Source: Planctomycetota bacterium (lineage in GTDB: Bacteria > Planctomycetota > Planctomycetia > Pirellulales > Pirellulaceae). Taken from it: a stretch of 64,000 nucleotides of DNA. The number at the start of each line of letters is the position of its first letter. Position 1 is the stretch's first letter. The notes beneath the pieces are model-generated. The model was not told the DNA's origin. It saw only the letters and a program-made list of their open reading frames with translations, and made no database searches. The DNA is taken from assembly GCA_017303505.1 (NCBI GenBank), contig JAFLCP010000020.1, positions 1-64,000 on the forward strand, written 5' to 3'. The position numbers and the translations under genes were made by a program. This document shows, in pieces, positions 8,836-17,830 of the stretch.

Positions 8836-10161
8836 ATGGAATACTTTAGTCGATTAATTAATTTGCTTCTGAGCCCGCTAGGGATTTTTGCGGCAGTCGC
8901 ATGCTTGGCTTGGCTGGTATTGGCACTTCGCTCTCCGACCCTACGATGGATGGGGTTCGGGGGGACAATGTATGCTGCTTCTCTTTATAAGTACTTTGAT
9001 CCTTTTCGGGAAGAGGAATGGTACCAGTTTTGGGGGCCAATTGAAGTTATGGTCGACAATGGTCGCCCATTGGCAATTGTGTGCCTAGCGGGCCTAATTA
9101 TACTATCCTTCTCTTTAAACAGTACGATCAGCGGGCTAAAAGTGTCGCCCCTGATGATGCCGATACATGCGATTCAAGTGCTTATATTTGTCAAGTTGCT
9201 GGTCTGGGGTAACGACACGGTTTACACTGTCCAAGCTGGGATCATATATGTGCTTATATACCTTATTACAGCGACTGGTTTACGGACATGGACTTTTGAG
9301 GAGCGGACGCTTCGCGGTCCGGCAATCGCACTTGCTACTGCGGCGACACTCTTTTGTTTAGTTGTGACCTGGCAGTCTCGGTTGGATACTATGCCGGTGT
9401 TTATCAGTGGCCGGTTGATGGGGACTACTGCTAATCCACAGCATGCCGCCGTGTTCTTGGCCCTATCGCTGTTAGGGGTTTGCTATTTGCTTGTTGATTC
9501 ACGTTCCAGTGCTATGTTGCGGTTCGTTCTCGTTATTGAGAGTCTTATGCACCTAAACTTGTTGTTGCAGACAGGCTCTCGGACTGGCTTAGTGATGTCC
9601 GCGATTGTATTGTTCTTGTTCTTTAGGCGGCGAGTGTCTGGACTGTATGCAATTGGCTTAATTATGGTAGGTGGAGTTGGTTTCGGATTGAAGCAACTCG
9701 GCGAACGAGTATCTGATTTTACAGAGCGTGGAGATACTCGAACGGAGGTTTGGGTAAATCAACTGCAGCAATTTTACCAAAACCCGATTTTCGGCAGGAA
9801 TTATATAGGATCTCGCTTTACAATTGGAGAGAATTCTTGGTTGGGGTTGATGGAGGCGACCGGATTTATGGGACTACTGGTGCTTATTTGGTTGACGAGC
9901 GTAGTCCTTAAATCATTATCTAATTTGACCGTCGCGTCGAGAATGCGAAATGCTAGTTTAGTGGATATTGATTTCTGTATTGCCGGTTTGGTAGGGGTTA
10001 TCGCAGGCTCGTTCCTAGAGGCTTATTTGGCGGGAATTATCACGATGCCGGTATTGTTCCTGGCCATGTTGTCCGTTTGTTGCGAGAAGGTTACAACACA
10101 GGCCCAGCCTACTCATCCAAGCTCTAACAGCTACGTAAGTCCACGGATGGTCAAGTTGTGA
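8836..10161 (+). CDS. O-antigen ligase / Wzy-type polymerase, membrane protein
   Basis: A 441-residue polytopic membrane protein, about ten to twelve hydrophobic segments, of the O-antigen ligase/polymerase superfamily. Supporting features are GRLMGTTANPQHAAVFLALS (the GTxxNPN-like motif), a QTGSRTGLVMSAIVLFLFF segment (the SRxG motif), and a large external loop with FGRNYIGSRFTIGENSWLGL containing the conserved ENSxLxxLxExG pattern. Such enzymes join polysaccharide repeat units at the outer face of the inner membrane. Its stop overlaps the next gene's GTG by four bases (GTGA), which implies translational coupling. Polymerase rather than ligase is inferred from locus context. Confidence 0.82.
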   Translation: MEYFSRLINLLLSPLGIFAAVACLAWLVLALRSPTLRWMGFGGTMYAASLYKYFDPFREEEWYQFWGPIEVMVDNGRPLAIVCLAGLIILSFSLNSTISGLKVSPLMMPIHAIQVLIFVKLLVWGNDTVYTVQAGIIYVLIYLITATGLRTWTFEERTLRGPAIALATAATLFCLVVTWQSRLDTMPVFISGRLMGTTANPQHAAVFLALSLLGVCYLLVDSRSSAMLRFVLVIESLMHLNLLLQTGSRTGLVMSAIVLFLFFRRRVSGLYAIGLIMVGGVGFGLKQLGERVSDFTERGDTRTEVWVNQLQQFYQNPIFGRNYIGSRFTIGENSWLGLMEATGFMGLLVLIWLTSVVLKSLSNLTVASRMRNASLVDIDFCIAGLVGVIAGSFLEAYLAGIITMPVLFLAMLSVCCEKVTTQAQPTHPSSNSYVSPRMVKL

Positions 10162-11282
10162 GGGTATTGCACGTTATTTCGAGTCTAGATGGCCGCGATG
10201 GCGGAACAAGCTGGGCATGTGCTGGTATGGCATCAGCGCAGCGAGAGTACGCCGGGCTAAAAGCGGAAATCTTGACAACCTATCGAGAAGGTGAGTCGGG
10301 TGATGTCAGGGATTATTTGCAGCAGAAGCGTGAGCCTGTTCCTGTGTCAGCGATCGGTCCAGCAAACTATCCACTACGTTGGCATCCGCAATTGTCAAGG
10401 TCTGTTGAGGCGGCGATTAATAGATGCGATGTAGTGCATGTGCATGGATTGTGGGAAGATATTCAGTATCAGGCTGCCCGTAGGGCTGTTAACGCGGGCA
10501 AGATTGTTGTTCTGACGCCGCATGGTATGCTCGATCCTTGGTCATTGGAGCAAAGTAAGTGGAAAAAGAAGCTTTATTGGATGGCACGCTGGCAAGGTTT
10601 ATTTCATAGTTTGACGGCGTGTCACTATATTACGAGCTCCGAAAAGGAGCTTGCGAATATTGCTATCCCCAATCGACTATCGGCTATTGTTGAACCACTA
10701 GGTATTCCAACTCCACTCTGCATTTCCACTGGGAAGGGCTGCGCCGATGGGGTCGTGAGGCTTTTATTTTTGTCGAGAATTCACCCGAAGAAAAACTTGG
10801 AGTTTATCTTTCGATGTCTACAGAAGGTGAACGTGAGATGGGAATTGACGATTGCAGGGAGTGGTAGCGCGGACTACGAAAAGCAGTTGGTGCAGCTTGC
10901 AAAGCAGCTCGAAATTGATGATCGAGTTAGGTTTATAGGATCGGTACAAGGGCGACAGAAATGGGATGTTTTTGGTGAAGCGGACGTGTTTGTGCTGCCA
11001 AGCCTGCAGGAGAATTTTGGGATTGTCGTGATTGAAGCCCTAAGCGTTGAAATTCCAGTTATTATTTCCACAAACGTTGGTTTGGCGCAAGATTTGATGG
11101 GACAGCGCGGTGTAAGTGTCTTACCTCTCGTAGAGACTGAATGGGTGCATTGTATTGAGAATCTACGGAATCTGAAGGCGACACGTCCTGACAAATTCAC
11201 GATCCAATCCAAGTACTCGTGGGAGGCAATCGCGAGTGCATGGAAAGTTCATTACGAACGCCTAGCAAATGATCGGTCCTGA
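10158..11282 (+). CDS. Glycosyltransferase family 4 (GT-B)
   Basis: A 374-residue GT-B transferase starting with GTG at 10158 inside the stop of the polymerase gene. VLHVISSLDGRDGGTSWACAGMA is the N-terminal glycine-rich motif, CDVVHVHGLWEDIQYQAAR is typical of GT4, RLLFLSRIHPKKNLEFI begins the donor domain, and VFVLPSLQENFGIVVIEALS carries the ExxGIxxxEA-like donor site (ENFGIVVIE). Probably extends the repeat unit together with the adjacent GT4. Sugar specificity unknown. Confidence 0.9.
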   Translation: MRVLHVISSLDGRDGGTSWACAGMASAQREYAGLKAEILTTYREGESGDVRDYLQQKREPVPVSAIGPANYPLRWHPQLSRSVEAAINRCDVVHVHGLWEDIQYQAARRAVNAGKIVVLTPHGMLDPWSLEQSKWKKKLYWMARWQGLFHSLTACHYITSSEKELANIAIPNRLSAIVEPLGIPTPLCISTGKGCADGVVRLLFLSRIHPKKNLEFIFRCLQKVNVRWELTIAGSGSADYEKQLVQLAKQLEIDDRVRFIGSVQGRQKWDVFGEADVFVLPSLQENFGIVVIEALSVEIPVIISTNVGLAQDLMGQRGVSVLPLVETEWVHCIENLRNLKATRPDKFTIQSKYSWEAIASAWKVHYERLANDRS

Positions 11283-11333
11283 TGCTGAATGAACATACGA
11301 AATTATCGCATGATTTAGATGCGGCGGGGTGCA

Positions 11334-12374
11334 ATGAAAATCGTTTTTTGTTGGAGTAATATTTCTGGATATATGGCCGCATGTTGGCGAGAACTCTCTG
11401 AGCGAGGGGTCGGTGTACATGTTTTGGCTTACGGAAATAGTTCGGAAACATCGTTCAATACATCGTTGATGCAAGGGGTTTCCTGGTCGTCTTTGGGAGA
11501 TGATCAAAAGGCAGACTGTCGGTATGTTGAACAAGTCGTTGCAGCGCAGGAACCTACGACAGTCGTGATTGCTGGATGGTTGAATCCTGCCTATCAAAAA
11601 TTGGTGCATAGCAGAGCCTTGCAAGCGTGTCATTTTGTTATGGGAATGGATACGCCTTGGAAGGGAGGGATACGACAGAGACTGGCACCATTCGTGCTGC
11701 GATCTTACTTACAGAAAATCTCCACCGTATGGGTGCCCGGCGAGCGGGCTTGGGGTTATGCGAGGAAATTGGGGTTTCCTGCGAATAGGATTGAAAAGGG
11801 GCTATACGGAATTGACCATAAAAGGTTGCGTTCTATTTATAACGCGCGAACTTTGGCAAGCTGGCCTAAGCGTTTTTTGTTTTTGGGAAGATTGCACGCA
11901 GAGAAAGGGATTGACCTTTTACTGAGGGCTTATGAGAAATACGCGACATCGCAAAAGGATCCTTGGCCACTGACTGTTGCGGGAATTGGCCCGTTGGAAA
12001 AGGATGTTTCAAATGTTGCGGGGGTCGAATATGCGGGATTTGTTCAGCCGGACGATTGCGCCGAATTAATGAAGAAAGCGGGAGTCTTGGTATTGCCGAG
12101 CCGTTACGATCCGTGGCCGCTAGCATTGGTGGAGGGGGCTGCGGCTGGGCTACCGGTTTTGGCGAGCAACCGATGTGGTTCTGCCGTTGAGGTGCTTCGG
12201 CAGTTGCACAATGGCCTGCATTGTGATCCGACCATAGATGGAATTGCTGAAGGTTTAAGTTTTTTTCATGGTCAATGGGGGGGGCTTCCGCAGATGGGAA
12301 GTCATGGGGTCGAATTGAGTGCTTGTTATTCAGCCCAGAAGTGGTGTGACATACTGCTCAGAATCGCCAAGTAG
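11334..12374 (+). CDS. Glycosyltransferase family 4 (GT-B)
   Basis: About 346 residues. I choose the ATG at 11334 (MKIVFCWSNISGYMAACW) over an in-frame ATG five codons upstream, because the GT-B fold begins there. The donor domain begins RFLFLGRLHAEKGIDLLLRA and contains TVAGIGPLEKDV, GFVQPDDCAELMKKAGVLVLPSRYDPWPLALVEGAAAGLPVLAS (the E-x7-E equivalent) and a following CGSAVEVL. The middle of the N-domain reads HFVMGMDTPWKGGIRQRL. It is the last gene of the dense polysaccharide run and is followed by a candidate promoter for a PEP-CTERM gene. Confidence 0.88.
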   Translation: MKIVFCWSNISGYMAACWRELSERGVGVHVLAYGNSSETSFNTSLMQGVSWSSLGDDQKADCRYVEQVVAAQEPTTVVIAGWLNPAYQKLVHSRALQACHFVMGMDTPWKGGIRQRLAPFVLRSYLQKISTVWVPGERAWGYARKLGFPANRIEKGLYGIDHKRLRSIYNARTLASWPKRFLFLGRLHAEKGIDLLLRAYEKYATSQKDPWPLTVAGIGPLEKDVSNVAGVEYAGFVQPDDCAELMKKAGVLVLPSRYDPWPLALVEGAAAGLPVLASNRCGSAVEVLRQLHNGLHCDPTIDGIAEGLSFFHGQWGGLPQMGSHGVELSACYSAQKWCDILLRIAK

Positions 12375-12448
12375 TTGTCTTTTTGTGCACTTTCCGACGC
12401 TTTTCGGTATGGAATTCGCGAAAAAGTCGTTAGATGCCTACCAAAAGC

Positions 12449-12476
12449 TTGTGATTTGGTAGTGGATAGGTAAACT
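12449..12476 (+). promoter_or_regulatory. Candidate sigma70-type promoter
   Basis: TTGTGA (12449-12454), a 16-bp spacer and TAAACT (12471-12476), each a partial match to consensus, lie 75 bp upstream of the PEP-CTERM gene at 12551. The arrangement fits, but AT-rich sequence gives such matches by chance. Confidence 0.3.
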
Positions 12477-12550
12477 AAGTGGGTTAGTGGGGGTAATCCC
12501 CTGGTTTTAACAGCTGTTAGGGTCAGGTCGTTTTTTTCGAGAGGTGTTTC

Positions 12551-13147
12551 ATGATGCGAAGTATGTTGCTAGGGCTTGCCTTAGCAGTCGTTGGCCTATC
12601 GGCCACGGCAAACGCAGCTGCGATGAGTTTTCGCGGTGCGGTAAACGGTGGTGCGTACAATGGTTTGACGTACAGTTTGAACTTCAACGTTGCGGATGCT
12701 CCATCCACTGGTGCTGGCAACGTCACAACAAGTTCAATCTCCGGTGGTTCGTTGGTGTTTAGCAATGCGACAACGCTGACAGTTAGCGGTGGTTCGGTTA
12801 ATTTTGGTGACAACATCAACTTTAACTTCAATCCAAACCGCGATGTTTTGGGTTTCATTGTGAACTTTTCCAACGCACAAACGTTGCGATTCACCTACGA
12901 TGCAGCCAATAGTGCTGTATCGAACGGTGTGAACCTCAACAACATGTATGAGTTCATGTACTCATTCGGTCCAGGTTCGCCATTCCCAGGCAATGGTTAT
13001 GCAAACTTGGTTGACGTAAGTTCTTTCGGTGGCGGTACTGGTTCTGTTCAGGCAGTTCCAGAGCCAGCTTCGATGGGCCTTTTGGCACTCGTAACTCTGG
13101 GTGCTGGTGGGGTTGCCTATCGTCGTCGCAAGATTGCAAAGAAGTAA
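12551..13147 (+). CDS. PEP-CTERM sorting-domain secreted protein
   Basis: A 198-residue exported protein. The signal peptide MMRSMLLGLALAVVGLSATANA is followed by a Gly/Ser/Thr/Asn-rich beta-type body with repeated short SGGS-like turns and no cysteine. The C-terminus has AVPEPASMGLLALVTLGAGG, a hydrophobic helix and RRRK: the tripartite PEP-CTERM signal read by exosortase. GAGAGGTG (about 12539) is the SD. A strong intrinsic terminator follows at 13181, so it is probably monocistronic. Likely a surface or matrix protein attached or released through the nearby exosortase. Its biochemical role is unknown. Confidence 0.93.
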   Translation: MMRSMLLGLALAVVGLSATANAAAMSFRGAVNGGAYNGLTYSLNFNVADAPSTGAGNVTTSSISGGSLVFSNATTLTVSGGSVNFGDNINFNFNPNRDVLGFIVNFSNAQTLRFTYDAANSAVSNGVNLNNMYEFMYSFGPGSPFPGNGYANLVDVSSFGGGTGSVQAVPEPASMGLLALVTLGAGGVAYRRRKIAKK

Positions 13148-13180
13148 CAAGTCTTTGGATCTAATAGTTTTCGCACTAAG

Positions 13181-13216
13181 AAAGCTGATCGCCTTCCGGT
13201 GGTCAGCTTTTTTTAT
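13181..13216 (+). terminator. Rho-independent terminator
   Basis: AAGCTGATCGCC pairs with GGTGGTCAGCTT around a short loop and is followed by a run of seven T. It lies 33 bp after the PEP-CTERM gene. Confidence 0.9.
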
Positions 13217-13657
13217 TGATTTTTACCAGGTCTGCCTGCTTCTAGCTATTTTGGGGCGAAGCCACAAAACGGGCTGAGTCACCCTCAAGTGTGGCTTGTT
13301 GTCACTTTTTCGCGGTAGATTTCGGGCTGGCCGTTTTATGGGAGATTTAGCGGCAACGAGCTAATTGCGAAAAGTTCAAGTGACGATTCGACTTGACAGG
13401 TGTAGTCACTCTTAGACTTGCGAGATACCTGTATGTCGTTGGATTTCGCTTTGTAGAGCCGTAACAAAACTTGTGATTAACAAGAAGTGATTCGACATTG
13501 GATTGGGTGCGTGGTGACGATTTTACGGTAGGTTGTTACCTGCAAGGCATCGGAATGTTGAATTCTGCTACTAAATTTCTCATTCTCGGACTACACTGAA
13601 CAAGCAGAGAGATTGTCTTGGCGATACAGACCAAGATTCCACGATAGCGAAGCAGAT
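13217..13657. other. Leader region upstream of exosortase
   Basis: About 440 bp without a convincing gene. A TTGACA occurs at about 13393, but no good -10 lies at 16-18 bp. An in-frame TTG at 13613 could extend the exosortase by 15 residues. The length suggests an independent promoter, or a regulated leader, for the exosortase operon. Nothing more specific can be supported. Confidence 0.35.
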
Positions 13658-15292
13658 ATGAACAAATTAGCGGTTGCTTGGACGATGTTGTTGCTTGGTA
13701 ACATTGTATTGTTGCTTGCCAGCATTCGCAGCATGATGGCTTTGGAATATTATCAGTTCTTGCCAGTCATATTTATTGCAGAATCGCTTTTGATCTATTT
13801 CCGTTGGGATCGGAAATGGCGAGCACCAACAAGTAGGCTGGCGATTACTCTTTTGGCTGCCGGGCTCATAGCTGCTTGTGCAGCCATTTTCTTTTTTTCT
13901 CCCCGCTGGGCCACTTTGTCTTTTATCCTGATCTCGGGAAGTTGGTTCTTGTCGCATTATGAGGCAGAGGGAAGAGCAACTCTTATTGCTCTTTGGCCTC
14001 CGCTTTGGTTGTTTTTTCGGATACCTTCGGAGGCGGAATCGGGGCTTGTATTTGGATTGCAACAGGCGAGTTCATTTTTGGCCAGTAGTTCACTTGACCT
14101 TTTAGGTGTTATTCACCACCGTCAGGGGAACATTATTGATTTGCCTGCTGGGACTTTGTTTGTGGAAGAAGCATGTAGCGGAGTTCAGTCCGTTTTTACT
14201 CTTCTCTTTTGTGCATTGTTTTTGATACCGCTGTATCATCGTTCTGTATGGTTGGTACCTTTCTATGTAATTGCTGGTGCCATTTGGGCAATGGTTCTGA
14301 ATCTATTTCGGATTGTGGCAATCGCTGTTGCACTGGATTGGTACGGAATGGACCTGTCTAAGGGATGGCAACATGAGGTTTTGGGCTATTTTTGTCTTAC
14401 TCTCGCGATTGGAATGTTGTTGACTACAGATCGCCTGCTGGCTGTTTTGTTCTTTCCTACTCCGGCAACAAATATACCGTTTGGTGGGGTGAATCCGCTC
14501 AACACCGTTTGGAATAAACTATTTGCGGTTAATCTCGGCCAACTGCCGGAAGTAGATCAAGGGGCTTCAAATCATAAGGCAGCTATGCGGAGCAACAAAA
14601 GTGAATCCATTTCACCAGTGCTCAGCAGTACCGCAATCGTCTTCTCTTTAGTCGTTATCAGCTTACAGAGTTGGATTCTTGCACGGGAAGGGGCGATTCA
14701 AAGCCAAGCATCGCTTACAGCGACATGGCGACCTTCCAGTAATCCATTTAAGAGTATTAATGGATTGGAAGTGATTTCCCATAAACAAGTGGAAGGCTCG
14801 ATCGACATGCCATTCGGACAGTTGTCCGATGTTTGGGAGTGTCGATTTAATCAGATTCCGATTCAAATCGCATTTAGCCAACCGTACCCAGAGTGGCATG
14901 ATTTGCGGGTCTGTTACCGGGCAAGCGCTTGGCGATTGATGGACAGTGAGGAGTTTTTGTCGGCTGGAGGAAATGAAGAGTGGTCTGCAGTTCAGGGTGA
15001 GTTGATGGACTCCAAAAATCGTTTTGGGTATGTTTTCTTTAGTGGACTCGCTCTGGGCTCAGGGGAACCATTAAGCGTACCTCCAACTGGAGTATTGCCA
15101 GCACTTGGAAGAATGATTGATAAGAACATCTCGAAACGATTTGGGTTGCATACCGAGCGGGCTGCAATGGTGCAATTGTTCATAACAGCGGATGGAAAAA
15201 TGTCCAGAACGTTGCAGGAAGGCTTGCAGAAGTTGCACTTTGAAACGCGGAGTGTCTTGCAAGCGGAACTCAAATCCGCCTTAGGCAATTAG
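13658..15292 (+). CDS. Exosortase (XrtU-like) with C-terminal extension
   Basis: A 544-residue inner-membrane cysteine transpeptidase-like enzyme that recognises PEP-CTERM tails. From the ATG at 13658 there are about eight or nine hydrophobic segments. The catalytic triad candidates are Cys173 in EEACSGVQS, Arg218 in NLFRIVAIA and His239 in GWQHEVLGY, matching the exosortase family. After the membrane domain a soluble tail of about 270 residues follows, with one further hydrophobic anchor; it resembles the EpsI/DUF3485-type partner that is separate or fused in other species. Naming it XrtU is from memory of planctomycete exosortases. It starts 58 bp before the TPR gene, suggesting a two-gene unit. 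A TTG start at 13613 is the alternative. Confidence 0.9.
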   Translation: MNKLAVAWTMLLLGNIVLLLASIRSMMALEYYQFLPVIFIAESLLIYFRWDRKWRAPTSRLAITLLAAGLIAACAAIFFFSPRWATLSFILISGSWFLSHYEAEGRATLIALWPPLWLFFRIPSEAESGLVFGLQQASSFLASSSLDLLGVIHHRQGNIIDLPAGTLFVEEACSGVQSVFTLLFCALFLIPLYHRSVWLVPFYVIAGAIWAMVLNLFRIVAIAVALDWYGMDLSKGWQHEVLGYFCLTLAIGMLLTTDRLLAVLFFPTPATNIPFGGVNPLNTVWNKLFAVNLGQLPEVDQGASNHKAAMRSNKSESISPVLSSTAIVFSLVVISLQSWILAREGAIQSQASLTATWRPSSNPFKSINGLEVISHKQVEGSIDMPFGQLSDVWECRFNQIPIQIAFSQPYPEWHDLRVCYRASAWRLMDSEEFLSAGGNEEWSAVQGELMDSKNRFGYVFFSGLALGSGEPLSVPPTGVLPALGRMIDKNISKRFGLHTERAAMVQLFITADGKMSRTLQEGLQKLHFETRSVLQAELKSALGN

Positions 15293-15349
15293 GGATTGCG
15301 AGAAGCGATGGTTTGCTTTGTTTCCAAGTTATGGGTGTGAGTTGTTAAA

Positions 15350-17179
15350 ATGATTCGATTATGGCATGCTGTACGACGCTGGTTCCGTTATTCGGTCGTG
15401 CGCCCATTCTTCAACTTCATCTATTCATTTTCCACCCGACGTGGAATTCTGTATTGGCTGAGTTTGTCATGGTTGTTTCCCCCACTTCGCCGTTTTTTCC
15501 GGCGTTTCTTTCGCTTTGAACCACCTCATTGGCTAAAGTCGGTTGCAACCGTTGCTGCGCCACCGAAGTATGTCAGAAGTACCTCTCAATACTTCAATCC
15601 ATTTTTTTGGCTTGTATGGGGAGTTCAGTTTCCCATTACATGGGTATTGAGCCGACCTTATTTAAATCTTGGGCCAGCCCTCCCAACGATATTAGTAGCT
15701 GTTTTTCTTGTCGTGGGGTGGTTTAACGGTTTGGGCGGGGCAACGCCTGGCAAAATTGAACAATATCGATTGAAGCTTAATTTAGCACTTTCAACCGAGA
15801 GCTACGAGGAGGCGCGAGTTGCAGCGCGGACGTTGTCAGATATTTTTCCTGACAATCAAGAATATCAGCGACAGCTAGCGACGATTGAAACAAAGTGTGG
15901 AAATCAATCTGCCGCTGCTGAGATGATGAATTTCTTGGTTCGGACGAAGAATGATGGAACAGCTGCGTTATGGTTAGTCAATAACATCTTGAAGCTTCAG
16001 GATGTGAAGAAGTGGACAGCCGAGCAACATCAATATTTCCTGAAGTTGATCGATATCGCATTGCAAGACTTGAAGGGAAAGAACCTAGATGTTGCTAAAG
16101 GAATGATGGCGTTTTATCTGGCAGAAACAGGTAATTCAAGAGATGCACTTCGCTTTTTTGCCGACATAGCCCCGAGGGATGAGAAGCTCTATCTGTTGGC
16201 GGCCGTCATGGCAAAACGGTCAGGGGATGATCGCACAGCAGCTGACTTAGCTAGAGAAGGTTACCGTTATTTTAGGGCAGCGGTGAGTACTCAACCGAAC
16301 AACGTTGAATTGCGCATCTCTGAAGCACAATGTTTGGGTTTGATGGGCAATTACGAAGATGCGGTCAAATTACTTGGCGATGCTTACTCGGCGATGCGAG
16401 ATGAGCGCCTTAAAAATGAGATTTCAACCATTTATGTGGAATGGGCAAATGACCTCGGGAAATCTGGAAATGTTTCTCGTGTCTTGGTTCAGCGACTAGA
16501 TTTGTTGCGCAGGGCTCTTGCGCTGACGCCGGAAAGCAATTTAGTTTCTGAAGCTGTAGCCGATTTGATCATCGATTGCGCCCAGAATAAGGATAGGGAA
16601 GTTGAAGTTCTGAGAGCGGCGTTAGCACAAGGTATTTCGCCAGGGATGATGCATTTTGTGGAGGGAACGGCAGCATTGATTAACGGCGACAGTGAGACTG
16701 CGCGATCTCGGCTCGAGCTAGCTTCGCAGACAATGAATGATGTTCCGGCTCTTTTGAATAATCTTGCCGTAGCACTATCCGAGGGTGAAAATGAGAATTT
16801 GTCTCGTGCGTTGGAACTGGTGAACATGGCTGATACGCAATTGCCCAATCATCCGTACATTCATGAGACGCGAGGTCAGATTTACTTCAAGCAAAAAGAG
16901 TATTCAAAAAGCATTCCCGATTTGGAGTTTGCGCTCTCTGCTGCCCAGCTCCGATTAGGAGCTTATGATTCACTGCGAAAAGCATACCGTGAAATTGGGC
17001 AAGTGGAATTGGCAAACAATTATGAAAAACTGTATGACGACTTAAAGGTTCTGACCGATGCTGCGAAAGACGCAAATTTGAAGTCAGATGAATTAGTAGT
17101 GCCTGAGTTGACGCCATCGCCTTCTACGGACAAAGCTAAGCCTCCGTCTGCAGCAAACAATGACGATGGGAAGTCGTAA
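15350..17179 (+). CDS. Membrane-anchored TPR protein beside exosortase
   Basis: A 609-residue protein. The first 100 residues are basic and aromatic, then two hydrophobic segments follow (FFWLVWGVQFPITWVLS and LPTILVAVFLVVGWF), which anchor it in the membrane. From about residue 140 it is a chain of degenerate TPR-like helices (YEEARVAARTLSDIFPDNQEYQRQ; NYEDAVKLLGDAY; YSKSIPDLEFAL), ending in a Pro/Ser/Lys-rich tail. TPR proteins commonly accompany exosortase loci and are thought to scaffold export or polymer secretion. It lies 57 bp after the exosortase. Function beyond scaffolding is not shown. Confidence 0.82.
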   Translation: MIRLWHAVRRWFRYSVVRPFFNFIYSFSTRRGILYWLSLSWLFPPLRRFFRRFFRFEPPHWLKSVATVAAPPKYVRSTSQYFNPFFWLVWGVQFPITWVLSRPYLNLGPALPTILVAVFLVVGWFNGLGGATPGKIEQYRLKLNLALSTESYEEARVAARTLSDIFPDNQEYQRQLATIETKCGNQSAAAEMMNFLVRTKNDGTAALWLVNNILKLQDVKKWTAEQHQYFLKLIDIALQDLKGKNLDVAKGMMAFYLAETGNSRDALRFFADIAPRDEKLYLLAAVMAKRSGDDRTAADLAREGYRYFRAAVSTQPNNVELRISEAQCLGLMGNYEDAVKLLGDAYSAMRDERLKNEISTIYVEWANDLGKSGNVSRVLVQRLDLLRRALALTPESNLVSEAVADLIIDCAQNKDREVEVLRAALAQGISPGMMHFVEGTAALINGDSETARSRLELASQTMNDVPALLNNLAVALSEGENENLSRALELVNMADTQLPNHPYIHETRGQIYFKQKEYSKSIPDLEFALSAAQLRLGAYDSLRKAYREIGQVELANNYEKLYDDLKVLTDAAKDANLKSDELVVPELTPSPSTDKAKPPSAANNDDGKS

Positions 17180-17268
17180 AGACAACGGTAAATTGATGAA
17201 AATATGGTTCTGGGGGGAGTGAGTACGATAAACATGACAACCTTGAATCGTCTTTTTGATTTGCCAAT

Positions 17269-17817
17269 ATGTTAAACATTTCAGAAAATCGCCGTGCGCG
17301 CAAGTGGTCGCGAAAAGAGTTGGTAGGGCGCTTATTATGGCAGGCTGTCGCATTTCTGTTTAGGTACAGCCCGCGACTATGCTGGGGCTGGCGAGTGTTG
17401 TTGCTTCGATTATTTGGGGCTACTATCGGTAAAAATGTGCGCATTGACCCTACGGCCAGGATCTTCATTCCTTGGAATCTTGTAATTGACGACTGGACAT
17501 CCATCGGCTTCGATGTGCTTGTGTACAACCTAGGAAAAGTGACCCTCGGTAAGCAGGTTACTATTTCGCAGCGATCTCATCTTTGTGCCGGAACCCATGA
17601 TCATCGAGATCCAGCGATGCCGCTTTTGAAATGCACGATCGAAATTCAGGACGGTTGTTGGGTTTGCGCGGATGCCTTTATTGGGCCCAACGTGGTTGTT
17701 GGCGAGAAGTCCGTGGTTGGGGCTCGAGCAGTTGTTACAAAGAGTTTTGGTCCAAGCTTGATTGTCGTGGGGAACCCATGTCGAGTGATTGGACCTCGCG
17801 AGTTTCATGCAGGATAG
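17269..17817 (+). CDS. WcaF-like hexapeptide acetyltransferase
   Basis: A 182-residue left-handed beta-helix acyltransferase resembling colanic-acid WcaF/NodL-type O-acetyltransferases. The hexapeptide repeat region runs from about residue 50 (IGKNVRIDPTARIFIPWNL) to 170 (VVGEKSVVGARAVVTKS), with the catalytic-type histidine in CAGTHDHRDPAMPLL. It presumably acetylates a sugar of the polymer with acetyl-CoA in the cytoplasm. Close spacing to the following glycosyltransferase indicates an operon. Confidence 0.9.
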   Translation: MLNISENRRARKWSRKELVGRLLWQAVAFLFRYSPRLCWGWRVLLLRLFGATIGKNVRIDPTARIFIPWNLVIDDWTSIGFDVLVYNLGKVTLGKQVTISQRSHLCAGTHDHRDPAMPLLKCTIEIQDGCWVCADAFIGPNVVVGEKSVVGARAVVTKSFGPSLIVVGNPCRVIGPREFHAG

Positions 17818-17830
17818 AGGCAACATCAGT

